Assembly (NCBI GenBank): GCA_020348625.1
Contig: CP070752.1
Coordinates: 1,953,446 to 1,961,245, forward strand
Source of the DNA: Deltaproteobacteria bacterium
GTDB taxonomy: Bacteria > Desulfobacterota > DSM-4660 > Desulfatiglandales > B25-G16
Direction of reading: 5' to 3'
DNA length: 7,800 nt
Shown: piece by piece, positions 6,243 to 7,800 of the stretch
Layout: each line of letters opens with the position of its first letter
Numbering within the stretch: the stretch's first letter is position 1
Position numbers and translations under genes: made by a program
The notes under the pieces: model-generated
The model's input: the letters and a program-made list of their open reading frames with translations, nothing else
Told to the model about the DNA's origin: nothing
Databases searched by the model: none

Positions 6243-7007
6243 TTATGCCATAGACCCGCCGTCCACGGTAATCACCTCCCCGGTTACGAAGTCAGAAAGA
6301 TCAGAAACGAGAAATAGCACTGCACCAACCACATCACCTGTCTCGGCAATCCGTCCCATGGGGATTGTCTTGATGATCTCATTATAGATGCCATCATTGC
6401 TCCACAAGGGTTCGCTGAACTTGGTTCTTACCATGCATAGTGCAACTGCATTCACGGTTATACGATCTGAGGCCAGCTCAACGGCCAGAACCTTGGTTAG
6501 CATCTCAAGCCCTGCTTTGGCCACACAATAAATACCCATACCCCTACTGGCCTTTCGCGCTGCAGTAGATGAGATATTGACGATCTTGCCTCCTCCCGCT
6601 TTTTTCATCATGGGTACTGCTTGCCTGCTGACAAGAAAAGCGCTCTTGAGGCTTGTTTGCATGATCTTATCCCAGAGACCCTCATCAGCCTCTACCGTGG
6701 AGGGGGTTAAGATGTTCGTTCCCACATTATTGATGAGGATATCGAGCCTTCCAAACCGCTCGCCGACGGCATCAAAGAGGGTTTTCACCTCATCGGATTG
6801 CCCCACGTTCGCCGTCTGTGCCAAGACGTCCAGCCCCCGATTGCGGAACTCCTGAACGGCCTGATCCAGGTTTTCCCTTTTTCTGCCGCAGATGGCAACT
6901 CGCGCTCCCTTTTCCGCCATTGCCAAAGCCATGTCTCTGCCGAGACCCCGACTTCCCCCCGTTATTAACGCCACCTTTTCCGATAAAGAAATATCCTTTT
7001 TTCTCAC
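6243..7007 (-). CDS. Short-chain dehydrogenase/reductase (SDR, FabG-like)
   Basis: This gene encodes 254 residues, the usual size of a classical SDR: a cytoplasmic Rossmann-fold NAD(P)-dependent oxidoreductase acting on a carbonyl or hydroxyl group. It has TGGSRGLG (16-23), CGRKRENL (40-47, the arginines suggesting NADP preference), NNVG (93-96) and the catalytic Ser147, Tyr160 and Lys164 (IVNISS, YCVAK). It ends with TVDGGSMA. Two conserved spots deviate. The tetrad asparagine of the usual NLK motif is Ser119 (TSLKSAF), and the usual PG after NAVA is Leu190-Cys191 (NAVALCMVRT). The frame is intact around both. The start is GTG at 7007 with AAGGAG 6 nt upstream. It lies 25 nt downstream of the OYE-like gene on the same strand and so is in an operon with it. 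A FabG role in fatty-acid synthesis is unlikely given that partner; a catabolic dehydrogenase is more likely. Substrate unknown. Confidence 0.9.
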   Translation of the reverse strand: MRKKDISLSEKVALITGGSRGLGRDMALAMAEKGARVAICGRKRENLDQAVQEFRNRGLDVLAQTANVGQSDEVKTLFDAVGERFGRLDILINNVGTNILTPSTVEADEGLWDKIMQTSLKSAFLVSRQAVPMMKKAGGGKIVNISSTAARKASRGMGIYCVAKAGLEMLTKVLAVELASDRITVNAVALCMVRTKFSEPLWSNDGIYNEIIKTIPMGRIAETGDVVGAVLFLVSDLSDFVTGEVITVDGGSMA

Positions 7008-7013
7008 TCTGTT

Positions 7014-7019
7014 CTCCTT
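7014..7019 (-). promoter_or_regulatory. Ribosome binding site fixing the GTG start of the SDR gene
   Basis: On the minus strand AAGGAG is followed by 6 nt and GTG (7007-7005). This makes GTG the start, and MRKKDISLSEKVALITGG is a normal SDR N-terminus. Confidence 0.75.
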
Positions 7020-7032
7020 GTCGTGAAATTGT

Positions 7033-7800
7033 TTATTCTGGTAAGCAATAGTGATGGCTCAAAGGAGCCGATATTCGATAGTATTCGGGATTATATCGTT
7101 CTTGTCCCACTTCTCTGTTAACTTCGCACCTAAGACCCAGCGCACGTCTCGTCCTCTGTAAACACCCAAGACACCTTATGCATTTTCTAATCTTCTTTTC
7201 TTGCCCACTCGCCACCTTATTGGCCCACTCGGGATCAGCAATAAGGGGACGACACAGAGATACCATATCAGTCTTCCCCTCTCTTAATGCATTCTCTACA
7301 TTTCTAGGAATGTGTATTGCCGGTGTTATTATAGGTATTTTCACCGTTTTCTTCATTACCTCCGCCTCGGGCAACATGGTGCCATCTTCTTCAGGTACAT
7401 ACCACTTCACTGCTTCCCAGCAACCCGATGTAAGATGGATGTAATCCAGACCGGATTCCTCTCCCACCTTTGCTATGCGACTGGATTCCCCTATAGTAAG
7501 TCCTCCGGTCATATGCTCGTTACCGGTTAAGCGAACGCCGATAACAAAATCGGAACCGATCTGGGCCCTTGATTTATTTATCGCGTTACGAAAGATCCTG
7601 GTTCTATTTTCGAAACTACCTCCGTATGCGTCGGTGCGGAGATTGGTGCGAGGCGAAAGAAAATTATCCCCTAGGTAACCATGGGCAAAATGTAGCTCCG
7701 CCCCATCAAATCCGCATTCCTTCATCAACCGCACGGTCTTGGCATAGGCATCTTCAATCCATTCAATTTCCTCGATAGTTAACTCATCAGGTACCGGGAG
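7033..7800 (-). CDS. OYE / 2,4-dienoyl-CoA reductase-like flavoenzyme with 4Fe-4S cysteines, N-terminus cut by window edge
   Basis: The minus-strand frame is open from the right edge to the stop at 7033, giving 255 residues. The GTG at 7734 is internal, because family sequence (DELTIEEIEWIEDAYAKT) continues upstream. It is the C-terminal two thirds of the FMN-binding TIM barrel of the old yellow enzyme / NADH:flavin oxidoreductase family, which reduces activated C=C bonds. Numbered from the edge, GFDGAELHFAHGYL (30-43) has the paired histidines H37 and H40 that bind the substrate carbonyl in the family. FLSPRTNLRTDAYGGSFENR follows at 47-66, and SLCRPLIADPEW (181-192) is the late barrel motif. 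The cysteines C207, C210, C213 and C225 (C-x2-C-x2-C-x11-C) resemble the cluster site of dienoyl-CoA reductases. The protein stops about 30 residues later, so the FAD/NAD domains of full-length FadH-type enzymes are missing. I read this as a natural single-domain form whose electron donor is separate. It is transcribed into the SDR gene 25 nt downstream. Confidence 0.88.
   Translation of the reverse strand, partial: LPVPDELTIEEIEWIEDAYAKTVRLMKECGFDGAELHFAHGYLGDNFLSPRTNLRTDAYGGSFENRTRIFRNAINKSRAQIGSDFVIGVRLTGNEHMTGGLTIGESSRIAKVGEESGLDYIHLTSGCWEAVKWYVPEEDGTMLPEAEVMKKTVKIPIITPAIHIPRNVENALREGKTDMVSLCRPLIADPEWANKVASGQEKKIRKCIRCLGCLQRTRRALGLRCEVNREVGQERYNPEYYRISAPLSHHYCLPE

Noticed and set aside
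7033..7734. Complete small OYE-like gene starting at GTG 7734
   Set aside because: Family-typical sequence continues in frame to the right edge, so this GTG is internal and the gene is partial.

Overview
The window holds seven protein-coding genes and no RNA genes, insertion sequences, CRISPR arrays or phage genes that I can recognise. Base composition looks close to balanced. The proteins are those of a free-living bacterium. The old-yellow-enzyme-like reductase with an iron-sulphur Cys motif next to a short-chain dehydrogenase would fit an anaerobe, possibly a syntrophic or sulphate-reducing Desulfobacterota-type organism. That placement is inference from gene content and protein flavour, not from a marker gene.

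Layout. (1) Positions 1-855, minus strand: the N-terminal 285 residues of a UMF1/Atg22-type MFS transporter that runs off the left edge. (2) Positions 1069-2256, plus strand: a 395-residue, mostly helical, HEAT-like protein of unknown function, divergent from the transporter and behind a good sigma70-type promoter. (3) Positions 2257-2594: a gap with a second strong promoter (TTGACT, 17-nt spacer, TATAGT, extended -10) feeding the next two genes. (4) Positions 2595-3638 and 3631-4902, plus strand: two DUF21/CBS (CNNM/CorC-like) membrane proteins overlapping by 8 nt. Only the second has the C-terminal CorC_HlyC domain. (5) Positions 4903-5206: a gap with a hairpin, small dyads and a perfect TTGACA box. 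(6) Positions 5207-6220, plus strand: a ParM/StbA-type actin-like ATPase with an excellent ribosome binding site, but no ParR partner or plasmid gene nearby. (7) Positions 6243-7800, minus strand: a two-gene operon convergent with the actin gene. It is read from an OYE/dienoyl-CoA-reductase-like flavoenzyme with four cluster cysteines (its start is off the right edge) into an SDR oxidoreductase with a GTG start.

How the parts may work together. The two CNNM-like proteins are almost certainly translationally coupled and may form a paired divalent-cation transporter or sensor. The OYE-like reductase and the SDR look like consecutive redox steps on an unsaturated and oxo or hydroxy substrate; the substrate cannot be read from sequence. 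The orphan actin-like gene and the HEAT-like protein are the least explained parts. I see no clear multi-gene defence or mobile system here.
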